From contig NZ_NEHO01000019.1 of NCBI RefSeq assembly GCF_002113375.1, forward strand, positions 1 through 64,000: a DNA stretch of 64,000 bases. Direction: 5' to 3'. Made by a program: the position numbers and the translations under genes. Position 1 is the first letter of the stretch. Every line of letters begins with the position of its first letter. A model generated the notes under the pieces. The model saw nothing but the letters and a program-made list of their open reading frames with translations, did not search any database and was not told the DNA's origin. This DNA comes from Pseudomonas sp. R37(2017). Its GTDB lineage: Bacteria > Pseudomonadota > Gammaproteobacteria > Pseudomonadales > Pseudomonadaceae. Shown here in pieces: positions 8,211-15,904 of this stretch.

Positions 8211-8237
8211 ATTTGTCTCAGCACTGCTGAGACAAAT
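8211..8237. repeat. 27-base palindrome with CAGCACTGCTG core
   Basis: Perfect 13-base arms (ATTTGTCTCAGCA / TGCTGAGACAAAT) around one central base. It lies between the two opposing terminators and shares its core with the neighbouring palindrome at 8249-8269. It may be part of the terminator structure or a protein-binding site. Confidence 0.7.
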
Positions 8238-8269
8238 AAAAAAACAATAGTGTCAGCACTGCTGTCACT
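8236..8269 (-). terminator. Terminator of the mag operon
   Basis: Read on the minus strand, the palindrome AGTGACAGCAGTGCTGACACT (8269-8249) is followed by ATTGTTTTTTTATTT, a typical intrinsic terminator 7 bases after the magF stop. Confidence 0.75.
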
Positions 8270-8275
8270 TTCCCC

Positions 8276-9088
8276 TCACGGATAACTGAACGACTTCACC
8301 AACGTCAGCTCCCCCACCGCGCGCATCGGCACCAGAAATGTCTCCATCTTCTCGCTCGGCGTTCCCTCTTCGGTAATCACCGTGACCTGCGCGGTAGTCA
8401 GCGGTTGAACGGCGTCTTCCTGCCCTTCTTCATCACTGCTGTAGCCGCCACCGTAGTAGTTCACATACACCAGGTATTGCCCTTTGATCGGCGCGGGCAT
8501 GGCGAAGATTTCCGGGCCGTAGCCGGTGGTGACGTCGACGTCGAGCGCTGCGCCGTTGGGCGCGACGCGGTCGCCGTACCAGATGTGCGCGCCGTCGGGG
8601 GTGATCAGGTGCAGGTCGAGGTCGGTGCCGTCGCTGTCCCACGCCAGCAATACGCGCAATTTGGCCGGGGTGGCGCCGCCGCTGCTGTTGAGGAACTGGG
8701 TGCGGTGACGTTGTTGGCCGTCAGGGCTGCGCACCTCGACGCTGTTGCTGCCGTTGGGGAATGAGAACGGGCGATCGAAGCGGCCGGCCGGATCGATTTT
8801 CAGTGGCATGCTCACTCCGTTGACGATCAGCCGGCCGGGTTCTGTCGATTTTGGCGTGGCCTTGATTTGCCCACTGATGCGAGCGGTGTTGGCCTGCCCT
8901 GCCGGGGTATTCACCGACGAGGCCGGGTAGTTGACGGTCTGCCGAAAGCTCTCCCCTTCGCCTTCAGGCGCGCCAGTGCGCCAGCCGCCTGCGGGGGTGT
9001 CGAGTTTGGCGCTGTCAGTCGCCATCACCGATGGCAGCGCCACCAGTGAACAGATAAACAGCAAGACCTGTGGATAACGGAGTTTCAT
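8276..9088 (-). CDS. magF: MagF/YfaP-like DUF2135 periplasmic protein
   Basis: A 270-residue exported protein: residues 1-23 form a signal peptide (MKLRYPQVLLFICSLVALPS, cut after VMA). The C-terminal half is the DUF2135 domain, recognisable from LRVLLAWDSDGTDLDLHLITP followed by GPEIFAMPAP and QYLVYVNYYGGGY, a beta-rich fold with acidic, possibly calcium-binding, residues. E. coli YfaP is similar in length. It is the last gene of the mag operon, 3 bases after magE. The first gene of the same operon (17653-18444) is a paralogue of the same domain architecture, so the operon is bracketed by two DUF2135 proteins. The biochemical role is unknown. Confidence 0.85.
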   Translation of the reverse strand: MKLRYPQVLLFICSLVALPSVMATDSAKLDTPAGGWRTGAPEGEGESFRQTVNYPASSVNTPAGQANTARISGQIKATPKSTEPGRLIVNGVSMPLKIDPAGRFDRPFSFPNGSNSVEVRSPDGQQRHRTQFLNSSGGATPAKLRVLLAWDSDGTDLDLHLITPDGAHIWYGDRVAPNGAALDVDVTTGYGPEIFAMPAPIKGQYLVYVNYYGGGYSSDEEGQEDAVQPLTTAQVTVITEEGTPSEKMETFLVPMRAVGELTLVKSFSYP

Positions 9089-9091
9089 GGT

Positions 9092-10708
9092 CTATTCCAG
9101 CAAGAGGTGGCGGGCGAGCCCTTCGATGTAGGTTTCATCCTGGCCATTGGGGTGCGCTTCGAAGGCCAGGTGCAGGTATTCGTGGGTCAGGTCGAGGCGG
9201 TCTTGCAGCGTCAGCACGCCGCGCACGTAGATGCGTTGGCGTTCTCGGTCGACATAGGGGCGGCCGAAGGCCAGTCGACACACGGCGAAGGTGCTGACTT
9301 CGTTGTAGCCGGTTTCGCTTTCAAGCCGCGGGCGCCAGCCGCGCCGTTGCTTTTGCAGCCAGTCTTGCGCGCCGGGCAATGCTTCGCAGGATGCGACCGG
9401 GTTGTCCCAGCGACTGAGGCTGGCGCGTGGGTAAGCGTGCAGCAGGATGGCGTCGTAGCGCTGGCCGGCACGGGCCTGTTCGACGGCTTGCTGCCAGGAC
9501 AGTTTGTCCGGGCCGGGTTGGTCGGAATGATAGGTGACGGTACTGCCGGCCAGCACCAGGTCGCTGGTCCATGCGGCGATATCACGAGACTCGGACGACG
9601 CCGGACGCGGCGCGACCCGCTGACGGCTGCTGCTGTCGTCGATGCTCAGGCAATCGCCACTGCGCGTGGCGTTTTGCAGCAGATACGTGCGGATGGCCAC
9701 GGCCAGGGCCTTGGCGGCCTCGACCGGTTCGGCGCTGGCTTCACGCTGGAGAACCCGGGCGACGTACTCTTCGCGATCCAGACGGGCCACGAGCTTGTGG
9801 TTCAGCAGAAACAGTTCACCATCGCTGTGGATATCCAGCGCATTACCGTTGGCGAATTCAACACGATAATCACCCTGCAATGTTCCGGACGTCACCTCCG
9901 CGCCCCCTGACAGCACGCGACGAAGCGGATAGCGCGAGAACAGATCGACTTCTACGCACCTCCCCGCCTCCACAGGCCATGCAACAGGAATCACCGCGGA
10001 CAATGCCTGCGCGTAATCGTGCAATACCCGCTGGCTGGTGCCCCGTCCTCCAGCCCAGAGCGGTGTACCGTCCGCCGTCCAACCGGCAAACCCGCCCTGA
10101 CGCGATGTCGCATCCTGATCCGCCAACCAGCTCCAGGTCTTCACTCGCAGACGACTGCCGAGCTCGCCGACGACTTGGCCATCGGCGGCATTGAGCATCA
10201 CATCGAGCAATACACGCCGGGCTTGATCCTGCGCCGGCAGTAGCGAAAGCACCTTCAACAACTCCGCCACCGAAACCCGTGTGGCCGGTTGCAGCGACGG
10301 TAGTTCCAGCAACCATTGCGGCGCCTGCCGCGTCTGCCAATAGGCCCGCCAGTCGGCAGCGTCGATGCCCAGTCGCGCGGGTTCGAAATACAGACCGCAT
10401 GACTTCACCAACGCCTGATCACGCTCGATCCTGCCGCCCGCAGAGCAGCAGTAAACCTCTTCCTTCGACTGGCCACGGCACTCATAAGCCGGCTCTTGGG
10501 CACCGGTATCCACAAGCCAGGCATAGACGAACAACTTCCACACACTGCCCAAGGGTGTCTGCAAGGTCTGCGGCAGCGGCTCGCGGGCGATCACCCGGGT
10601 TCGGCTCAACGACAATAAATCGCCGTCGAAAGCCAGGCGCAGTGGTTCGTCCCGCGCCGTCGCCAGCGCTGGGATCAAACACAACAAAGCCATCAACAGC
10701 CTGTGCAC
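9092..10708 (-). CDS. magE: MagE/YfaQ-like DUF2300 protein, apparent multi-domain peptidoglycan enzyme
   Basis: A 538-residue exported protein. The GTG at 10708 starts one base after the magD stop; an ATG at 10693 is an alternative. Residues 1-18 are a signal peptide. By eye three parts can be seen. Residues 25-245 resemble serine transpeptidases/class D beta-lactamases, with S55-V-W-K58, S103-C-G105 and K190-T191. Residues 275-420 resemble SpoIID: DREEYVARVLQREAS with E323 in the catalytic-Glu position, then AKALAVAIRTYLL and VTYHSDQPG. The C-terminus has H509-E-Y-L-H513 with a glutamate at 529, a gluzincin-type zinc motif. The family is annotated only as DUF2300; these assignments are my inference and need profile or structure checks. 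Confidence 0.8.
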   Translation of the reverse strand: MHRLLMALLCLIPALATARDEPLRLAFDGDLLSLSRTRVIAREPLPQTLQTPLGSVWKLFVYAWLVDTGAQEPAYECRGQSKEEVYCCSAGGRIERDQALVKSCGLYFEPARLGIDAADWRAYWQTRQAPQWLLELPSLQPATRVSVAELLKVLSLLPAQDQARRVLLDVMLNAADGQVVGELGSRLRVKTWSWLADQDATSRQGGFAGWTADGTPLWAGGRGTSQRVLHDYAQALSAVIPVAWPVEAGRCVEVDLFSRYPLRRVLSGGAEVTSGTLQGDYRVEFANGNALDIHSDGELFLLNHKLVARLDREEYVARVLQREASAEPVEAAKALAVAIRTYLLQNATRSGDCLSIDDSSSRQRVAPRPASSESRDIAAWTSDLVLAGSTVTYHSDQPGPDKLSWQQAVEQARAGQRYDAILLHAYPRASLSRWDNPVASCEALPGAQDWLQKQRRGWRPRLESETGYNEVSTFAVCRLAFGRPYVDRERQRIYVRGVLTLQDRLDLTHEYLHLAFEAHPNGQDETYIEGLARHLLLE

Positions 10709-10709
10709 G

Positions 10710-13700
10710 TCAGTGAACCGTGACCTGGCCAAGGGCTGCCTTTTGCTCCTGTGCCTGATGCTGTGGCGCATAGACCTGAGTGAAACGAACCGGCGGCAAG
10801 TTGAACTGCCCCTTCTGCGAGAAACGCACCAGGTGCCGCAGGCGCAATTCTCCACTCAAGGCATCGACCGGAACGGCATAAGCCATTTGCCCCGGCTCGA
10901 AACGCGCCTTCTCCAGTGCCGTCGGTTCGGTGCCCGCCTTGCCCATGAGCTTGATGCCCCAGGTCGTACGCTCGACATCGGCGCCCGGTGGCAGCGGCAC
11001 CTCCAGCAGGCCGTAACGCAGCGGTCTGGCGGCTTTGCTGGTGACGATCACTTCATCGAGATAGAGGTTGTCGCTGGACAGCGGAGCGTTGCCCACCGCT
11101 TCGAGTTTGAAGGTGAAGGCTTCGTCCCCCGGCACCAGCCGAGACAGGCGGCGAGTGATGGTCACGGCCATCGGATCGACCGCCGGTTGCTGGCTGCGGT
11201 AACTCAATGCCGCGCGCAGCGGACGCTCCTGCACCCCGGTCAACGTCAATACCGTCGGCACTGGCGCAGCCCCCTGCCATGTCCAATACATCTCGCCTGA
11301 AACCCCGTACTGCTTCTTCCAGCCTTCACCCGGCGCCAACGCGATAGTGGGCGATGCCTGTTCGATGCTGCGTTGCAGCCAAGTGAGCGCCAACGCACGT
11401 TCCAGGGTCGATTGCTGCGGCAACAGGCGCTGCAACAACGCTTGGGCGTGCGCCTGATCGAAAGGTTGCAGCGACAGGTTCAGCGCTTCGGCAAATGGCT
11501 GGGAACTGACCGCAATACGTTGCTGCGCGTCGGTCAGTTGCCGATTGAACGCGCCTGGCAAAGCGACCTTCGCCTGCCTGGCCAGCGATGCCGTCAACAC
11601 GCGTGCGGCCGCGAGTCCCAACGCGGAATCCGGATCGCTCATGACGAGGCTGTCTTCAGCGTCTTCCATCAGGTTTGCGGCAGTACCCTCGCCCGCTTTC
11701 GCCAGGTCGTCCATCAAGCCACCGAGCAAAGTGTTGACCGGCAACTGCATTTGTCTGGCGAACGACAGGATCAGTGCCCGCTGCAACAGCGGCGTGTTTT
11801 TAGCCTGTTTGGCGTAGACCTCCAGCACCCGCTGCCAATGCTCCGGCGGCAGGCTCAGTTCCAGCACCTGGCTGGCGTGCCAATCGGCGTAGTAAGCGTA
11901 GGCCGTGAGGAATGCATCCGGCTCGCCGTCCATGCCCCACCAGGTGAAACTCGCCGAAGGGCCCGCCATTTGTACCAGGCGCAAGCGACTGTTTTGCATG
12001 ATCAGACGCAGGCGATCGCGGATCTGCGGATTCGCCGCCAGCGTCGGGTAGGCGATGCTCAACGGCAGCAGGCGACTGGCAGTCTGCTCGACGCCACCGT
12101 AGGGGTAGCTCAGCAGATCATCGAGGGCCGAACGGAACAACGCTTGCGGACTGTCATCCAGGCGCAGTCGAACATCGGTCGCATCTGCCGGCAAGGTGAG
12201 CGGTGTATCGCCGCTGCTCACATCGAGACTCTGCGTTTGCGTCACCTGCCAGCCTTCACCGGTGGCGCTCAGGCGCACCGCCAGGGCATCAGCGGTTTTG
12301 CCATCCTGCTGCAACTCGGCGCTCCACTCGCCATTGACCAGTTCGAAAGTCGGCAAAGGGATGTAGTTGATGCCGCTGTTCAGGGTCACCGGCACGCGCT
12401 GTTCGTTGCCGGCGAAATGGATCACCAGTTCGGCCTTGACCGGTTTCTCGGCCTGGCTGAAGGCGAACACACCGAGGTCCGGTTTGTCACCAACACGGAA
12501 TCGGCTCGGGCCGCTCCACTTCAGGTACAGCGGTTTTTCCGAGCGTACGAATTGCTTCTTCTGTCCGACCTGACCGTCATCGGCGATTGCCCTGGCGGTG
12601 ATGCGCCAGCGGGTCAGGGAGTCCGGCATCTTGAAGGTGAAGCGGGTCTTGCCGTTGGCATCGGTCAGCAATTCCGGTTGCCACGCAGCCGTGTCGACGT
12701 CCTCGCGACGCGGCCGCTCCAGCACCTTCACGCCACGCTCACTGCGATTGGCTTTACCCGGCGCACCGGGGCTGCCCGGCAAGGCGACGTCGTAACTGAT
12801 GAACGACAAACTGGCACTGGTACGCACGTTGTTGCGCCGTGGATGATAGAAGAACTGGTCGATGCTCGGTGCCACTTCGGGTTGCAGGGCGTAGACCATT
12901 TCATCGACCACGCTGACTGTCAGGTGCGCGGGAACCGGCTTGCCGGCGAACTGGGTGGTCAGGTCCACCGAAACCGTTTCACCCGGTTGATAGGTTTCCT
13001 TGTCGGTGGCGATGGCCACGTCGATCTGTGGCGTTATCACCTTGATGCCGGCGTTCTGGAAACTGTACTGGCCGCCCTTGGTGTACAACACCGAGAACGT
13101 CAGGTTCGGCGCGAATCCGTCCTTCACCGGGATGCGCGCGCGATATTGGGTATCGCTGAGTTTTTCCAGCTTCAGCCAGTCAGCGCCCCTGGAAAGCAAC
13201 GCCGTGGCTTCGACCTTGTCGCGCTCCAGAGACAGCAGTGCATCGCTGACCGGCTCGGGGAAAGTGATCAGTGCCAGCGCTTCATCGCTTGCGATGTACT
13301 CGGACTTGTCGAGGACGATTTCCACCGTGCCGGGTACGGCTTTGACACCTTCGCCAGTGACCGAATGACCCGTGGCGCCAATCACCCGGCCATGGGCATC
13401 CTTGAGCGCCAGGTTGTAGGTGCCAGGCCGGTCGAAGGCCAGGGTGAAACCTTTGTCGGTTGCCGCGAGTTTGCCTTCGCCGGTGCTCTGGTCTTCCAGA
13501 CGGACCCAGCCGTAACTGCCAGGCGAAACCGCTTCGGCCTGCTCGCCTTCGCGGGTGTAGCTGAAGGCGACCTTGTCACCCACTGCACTGAAACGTCGGG
13601 GCGCACTCAAGCGGAAATTCGCCGCGCCGCGGTCGATGAGGATTTCCTTGGTGGTTTTCACCCGATACGCCGCACCGTCGCTGGCGAACACGGTCAGCAT

Positions 13701-15269
13701 GTAGCGACTCGGTTTGTCGGCGGCCGGCAAGTCGAGGGACGCGTTGCCCTTGGCGTCGGTGGTCAACTCGGTACTGGTCAGCTCCACCGGAAATTGCCCG
13801 AGGTATTGCAGTTCGTTGTCGACCATCGACAGCTGTTGGGCACGCAGGCTCAGGCTCAGTTTGGCATTGGCCACCGGTTTGCCGTCCGGGTACAGCAATA
13901 CCAGGTTGCCCTTGACCGCTTCGCCGGTGCGGTAGTCCTGCTTGGCCAGGTTGAGGGAAATCTCGAAGTGCGGCTTGATGTATTCAGCGACACGGAAGGC
14001 GCTGCTGTAGGCCTGATCCTTGTAGTTGAAACGCAGTTCATAGCCACCGGCCACGGCGTTCTCCGGCAACTGGAATCGGCCCTGGGTGCCAGCCTTGGAG
14101 TCGAGTTTCAGATCAAGGGATTGCAGCGCCGTGCCGGTCGCATCGAGCACGGTCACGCTGACGTCGGCAGCGCTTGGCTGCACCGAATCCCGGGCGTTCT
14201 TGAATTCACGCCCGACGATTTTCAGCAACACCCAATCTCCCGGCCGATACAGCGGCCGATCAGTGAAGGCATAGAGCTTGGTGTCGTAGATTTCACTGTC
14301 GTAGTAGAAGTTTTCCGAGACGAACACCCCGCCCTCTTCGTCCTCACCGATCACGAACGAACGCTCGGGGCTGACGTGCTTCAGGCGCAGCAGGCCGTCG
14401 GTATCGGTGGCGCCGCTGCTCATCACGCCGAGGCCATCGGTCCACAGCACATTGACCTTCGGCACCGAGCTCCCTTCGTGTTTGCGCGCGGCCCACACCA
14501 GCAATTCATCACCGGCAATCTTGCTCACTGCCACGGTGTTGGAGACGAACACCATGGTGGTCGCGCGGTACTTGCCGATCAGCGCTTCCACCAGGTAGAG
14601 GCCCGGTTTGAGATTGCCCAACGGGATGTACACGTTGCCCGGCGCGACACTGACGAACTCGCTGGAAGACCCGGCCAGGTTCACTCCGGCAGGCGGCTGG
14701 ATCGGCTTGGCCTGCCACAACGGATAACGGAACTGGCTGACCACCGGCAAACCCGGTATCAGCGCGAATTGCGGCTGCGCATCGTAGGGGGTTGGCGCGG
14801 CCATCGCGTTGCCCATCTTCAGCTCCGGCACTTCTTCGGTGACTTGTTTACGCGACTCGTAGGAAAACGCCCGCTGCATCACCCGACGGGATTTGCGATA
14901 CCAGTTGTCCCACAGGTACGCGAGGGTATTGGACAGACCTTCCCCCTTGAACTGGCCATCGCTGACCACCCGATGCAGGTTCTTCTGGCGCTTGAGGAAG
15001 TCCAGTGGTTTGTCGATGCGATACACCCGGATGTCAGCGCCGCCATAGGGTTCCATGCGAAACCGGCGATAGTCGCGGCCCGGCGCTTCGAGGCGCACCA
15101 TCGCCTGTTCATCGCTGGCAAAACTGCTGTCGGCCAGCAGGAAAAAACTCTCGCCAGCCACTGGCGCATAGCCGCTGGCCGGGACCGAGTCATCGGCGTT
15201 GACCGCCGAAAAAGGCAGTACCAACACCAACAGCAGAGACAGAAAACGCAGCATGCGGGCACCGGTCAT
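10710..15269 (-). CDS. magD: MagD: periplasmic alpha-2-macroglobulin family protein (type II)
   Basis: A 1519-residue giant, close to E. coli YfaS (1534). Alpha-2-macroglobulins are broad protease traps; P. aeruginosa MagD is the founding pseudomonad example. The ATG at 15269 overlaps the magC stop (ATGA) and gives a signal peptide (MLRFLSLLLVLVLPFSAVNA). MG-type beta domains fill the first half (YAFTDRPLYRPGDWVLLKI marks the macroglobulin core), the alpha-2-macroglobulin signature DTAAWQPELLTDANGKTRFT starts near residue 890, and the alpha-alpha thioester-domain fold follows. At the thioester site the sequence reads YGGVEQ, so the cysteine of CxEQ is missing and no covalent bond to prey can form. 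This is normal for the type II, yfa-linked class. Confidence 0.93.
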   Translation of the reverse strand: MTGARMLRFLSLLLVLVLPFSAVNADDSVPASGYAPVAGESFFLLADSSFASDEQAMVRLEAPGRDYRRFRMEPYGGADIRVYRIDKPLDFLKRQKNLHRVVSDGQFKGEGLSNTLAYLWDNWYRKSRRVMQRAFSYESRKQVTEEVPELKMGNAMAAPTPYDAQPQFALIPGLPVVSQFRYPLWQAKPIQPPAGVNLAGSSSEFVSVAPGNVYIPLGNLKPGLYLVEALIGKYRATTMVFVSNTVAVSKIAGDELLVWAARKHEGSSVPKVNVLWTDGLGVMSSGATDTDGLLRLKHVSPERSFVIGEDEEGGVFVSENFYYDSEIYDTKLYAFTDRPLYRPGDWVLLKIVGREFKNARDSVQPSAADVSVTVLDATGTALQSLDLKLDSKAGTQGRFQLPENAVAGGYELRFNYKDQAYSSAFRVAEYIKPHFEISLNLAKQDYRTGEAVKGNLVLLYPDGKPVANAKLSLSLRAQQLSMVDNELQYLGQFPVELTSTELTTDAKGNASLDLPAADKPSRYMLTVFASDGAAYRVKTTKEILIDRGAANFRLSAPRRFSAVGDKVAFSYTREGEQAEAVSPGSYGWVRLEDQSTGEGKLAATDKGFTLAFDRPGTYNLALKDAHGRVIGATGHSVTGEGVKAVPGTVEIVLDKSEYIASDEALALITFPEPVSDALLSLERDKVEATALLSRGADWLKLEKLSDTQYRARIPVKDGFAPNLTFSVLYTKGGQYSFQNAGIKVITPQIDVAIATDKETYQPGETVSVDLTTQFAGKPVPAHLTVSVVDEMVYALQPEVAPSIDQFFYHPRRNNVRTSASLSFISYDVALPGSPGAPGKANRSERGVKVLERPRREDVDTAAWQPELLTDANGKTRFTFKMPDSLTRWRITARAIADDGQVGQKKQFVRSEKPLYLKWSGPSRFRVGDKPDLGVFAFSQAEKPVKAELVIHFAGNEQRVPVTLNSGINYIPLPTFELVNGEWSAELQQDGKTADALAVRLSATGEGWQVTQTQSLDVSSGDTPLTLPADATDVRLRLDDSPQALFRSALDDLLSYPYGGVEQTASRLLPLSIAYPTLAANPQIRDRLRLIMQNSRLRLVQMAGPSASFTWWGMDGEPDAFLTAYAYYADWHASQVLELSLPPEHWQRVLEVYAKQAKNTPLLQRALILSFARQMQLPVNTLLGGLMDDLAKAGEGTAANLMEDAEDSLVMSDPDSALGLAAARVLTASLARQAKVALPGAFNRQLTDAQQRIAVSSQPFAEALNLSLQPFDQAHAQALLQRLLPQQSTLERALALTWLQRSIEQASPTIALAPGEGWKKQYGVSGEMYWTWQGAAPVPTVLTLTGVQERPLRAALSYRSQQPAVDPMAVTITRRLSRLVPGDEAFTFKLEAVGNAPLSSDNLYLDEVIVTSKAARPLRYGLLEVPLPPGADVERTTWGIKLMGKAGTEPTALEKARFEPGQMAYAVPVDALSGELRLRHLVRFSQKGQFNLPPVRFTQVYAPQHQAQEQKAALGQVTVH

Positions 15270-15904
15270 TGGGAGAGAAAATTCAGTCGATAGACGCCGA
15301 TGAAGTTGGGGTTGGCTGCGTCGGGTATCCATCGGGTGTCCTTCCATGTCATGAGTTGCTGCAGGCTTGCCGAACGCATGCCGTTATCGGTGGGGGTGGT
15401 GGTGCCGGTGTGATAGGCGATGTAGCGGCCCATCCAGATCATCAGGTGCTGGTCGTCACCCTGATCGAAAAACATCAGGTCGCCAGGGCGCGCCTGAGAC
15501 ACATCGCGGCTGACCAGATGGCTGTTGAACTGGATCAATTTGATCGCATTGACGTATGGCCCGACTTTGCCGCCGCCCTGCTGCCATTGCTGGGCGAGAC
15601 CACGCTGGGCATCACTCAATTGCAATTCGGGTGGCAGGTAACGATTGGACAGGCCATTACTGCGCAGCCATTTGTCGTCATGGACTTTCAGCGCTTCATT
15701 GGCGGCGAAACGCACCAGCCCGGCGCAGTCTTGCTGATACCAACGCGGGCTCGGGCCCTGGCTCAGTTGCTCCTGGGCAATGCGCACGAACCAGGCGCGG
15801 AACACCTGGGACTGCTGCGGGTCAAGCGACGGCGCCTCGACAGCGCGGGCACCCGCGCTCAGCAACAGCGCCAGCAAGCCGAGACTGCGGATCAATGCAG
15901 TCAC
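15266..15904 (-). CDS. magC: MagC/YfaT-like DUF1175 protein, NlpC/P60-like
   Basis: A 212-residue exported protein; the GTG at 15904 overlaps the magB stop (GTGA). The N-terminal LGLLALLLSAGARA is a signal peptide. Family name is DUF1175. The order of motifs matches NlpC/P60 cysteine peptidases: a cysteine at the start of a helix (QQDCAGLVRFAAN), then PGDLMFFDQGDD, then a histidine strand QHLMIWMGRYIAYHTG. This points to a cell-wall peptide or amide hydrolase, but is an inference from pattern only. It couples translationally to both neighbours, magB upstream and magD downstream. Confidence 0.85.
   Translation of the reverse strand: MTALIRSLGLLALLLSAGARAVEAPSLDPQQSQVFRAWFVRIAQEQLSQGPSPRWYQQDCAGLVRFAANEALKVHDDKWLRSNGLSNRYLPPELQLSDAQRGLAQQWQQGGGKVGPYVNAIKLIQFNSHLVSRDVSQARPGDLMFFDQGDDQHLMIWMGRYIAYHTGTTTPTDNGMRSASLQQLMTWKDTRWIPDAANPNFIGVYRLNFLSQ

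Noticed and set aside
11373..15293. 1306-codon plus-strand open frame
   Set aside because: It lies antisense to magD, is caused by high-GC third-position bias, and has low-complexity His/Arg/Gln-rich composition with no domain.
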